A stretch of DNA of 5,768 nt from Spirochaetaceae bacterium (GTDB lineage: Bacteria; Spirochaetota; Spirochaetia; Treponematales; Breznakiellaceae). The notes under the pieces were generated by a model. The model was not told the DNA's origin, did no database searches, and saw only the letters and a list, made by a program, of their open reading frames with translations. The position numbers and the translations under genes are program-made. Positions 5,286 to 5,768 of this stretch are shown here, in pieces. Where the stretch lies: contig JAITGJ010000284.1 in assembly GCA_031280705.1 (NCBI GenBank), positions 1 to 5,768 of the forward strand, read 5' to 3'. How positions within the stretch are numbered: position 1 is the first letter of the stretch; each line of letters starts with the position of its first letter.

Positions 5286-5768
5286 TTAATTTTTCGGCGG
5301 TATCCGTATGGTGGTGCCGGAAATGATCCGGTCCGGGTTCCGTATACGGTTAAAGCGGGCGATCCGTGGATACAGCCAGGGGTTGCGGTAAAACGCTTCG
5401 GCAATGTCCCACAGGGTATCCCCCCAGCGAATCCGGTATGGCACACCCTCCCGGGGGATCACTGTGGGTACCCGGTAACTTGAAACCGGCGCGGGCGGAC
5501 GCTGCCGCCGGGCCGCGGGCTGGGCGGACGGTGGAGGCGCAGTCACGGGGGCCTCAATAACGGGCGGCGGTGCCACCACAGGCGGCGGCGTTACTACAGG
5601 TGGAGCCGCCGCGACAGGTTCCGGCGGAGGCCCCGTAACAGGTGGCGGGGAGACCGGCGCCTCGACGGGGCGTTCGGCGGCGGATGGCGGACAGTCTTTT
5701 TCGCCGCGATTACGGAAAACAAAAAACCACAGGGCAAAAAGTACCAGAACAAGGGCAAATCCGATAAG
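5286..5768 (-). CDS. membrane-anchored LysM peptidoglycan-binding protein, 5' end outside window
   Basis: The frame is open to the right edge and 160 residues are visible. They begin inside a transmembrane helix (LIGFALVLVLFALWFFVF), then a short basic segment RNRG, then a proline/valine/alanine-rich linker of about 70 residues with repeated PPPV blocks. A single C-terminal LysM domain follows (about 111-157: YRIRWGDTLWDIAEAFY, then NPWLYPRIARFN and a closing IISGTTIRIPP). LysM domains bind GlcNAc-containing glycan such as peptidoglycan. The helix followed by basic residues does not by itself fix topology, but a LysM domain implies that the C-terminus is in the periplasm. A GTG at 5577-5579 in the proline-rich linker is an internal codon and not the start. 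The gene precedes the transglycosylase, so a role in binding or positioning at the cell wall is plausible. There is no catalytic domain in the visible part; whatever precedes the helix is unknown. Confidence 0.9.
   Translation of the reverse strand, partial: LIGFALVLVLFALWFFVFRNRGEKDCPPSAAERPVEAPVSPPPVTGPPPEPVAAAPPVVTPPPVVAPPPVIEAPVTAPPPSAQPAARRQRPPAPVSSYRVPTVIPREGVPYRIRWGDTLWDIAEAFYRNPWLYPRIARFNRIRNPDRIISGTTIRIPPKN

Noticed and set aside
5577..5579. GTG as the start of a 97-residue LysM protein
   Set aside because: It falls inside the proline-rich linker. The same frame continues upstream through a transmembrane helix to the window edge, so it is an internal valine codon.

Overview
This window looks like a GC-rich bacterial chromosome with a minus-strand cell-envelope and cell-division cluster. 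Reading in the direction of transcription (right to left), it holds: the 3' part of a membrane-anchored LysM peptidoglycan-binding protein that runs off the right edge (5286-5768); a Slt70-like lytic transglycosylase lipoprotein (3103 to at least 5079); and a complete FtsK/SpoIIIE-type DNA translocase (470-3025). A strong intrinsic terminator (435-468) begins two bases after the ftsK stop. All three coding regions face the same way, no terminator with a free U-tract separates them, and one good terminator closes the set. I read them as one transcription unit.

The host is not certain. An FtsK with a long acidic linker next to a lipoprotein transglycosylase with a relaxed lipobox (L-G-S-C) and a LysM membrane protein would suit a spirochaete of the Treponema group. 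That is inference from style and context. No rRNA, tRNA or clade-specific marker is present to prove it. Nothing in the window indicates a phage, an insertion sequence, a plasmid or a CRISPR array.

Functionally the genes fit together. The LysM protein reaches from the inner membrane into the periplasm and binds glycan strands. The transglycosylase cleaves those strands non-hydrolytically. FtsK moves the chromosome termini through the closing septum. The order suggests that peptidoglycan remodelling and chromosome clearance are co-expressed.

Region by region: 1-434 has no convincing gene. It carries an AT-rich island with a TATAAT hexamer and an imperfect palindrome centred on ACGCGCGT, a run of ten G residues, a weak hairpin plus T-run on the minus strand, a doubtful 57-codon plus-strand ORF, and then featureless GC-rich sequence. 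435-468 is the terminator. 470-3025 is ftsK. 3026-3102 is a short spacer with the ftsK ribosome-binding site. 3103-5079 is the transglycosylase. 5080-5285 is an odd leader: it encodes, in the transglycosylase frame, a signal peptide that has no ATG, GTG or TTG ahead of it, and it contains a 13-bp stem that hides the only good Shine-Dalgarno sequence. 5286-5768 is the LysM gene.

The best candidates for follow-up are the missing start of the transglycosylase together with the structured leader in front of it, and the G10 tract beside the AT-rich palindrome at the left end. I do not see a clearly new multi-gene system here.
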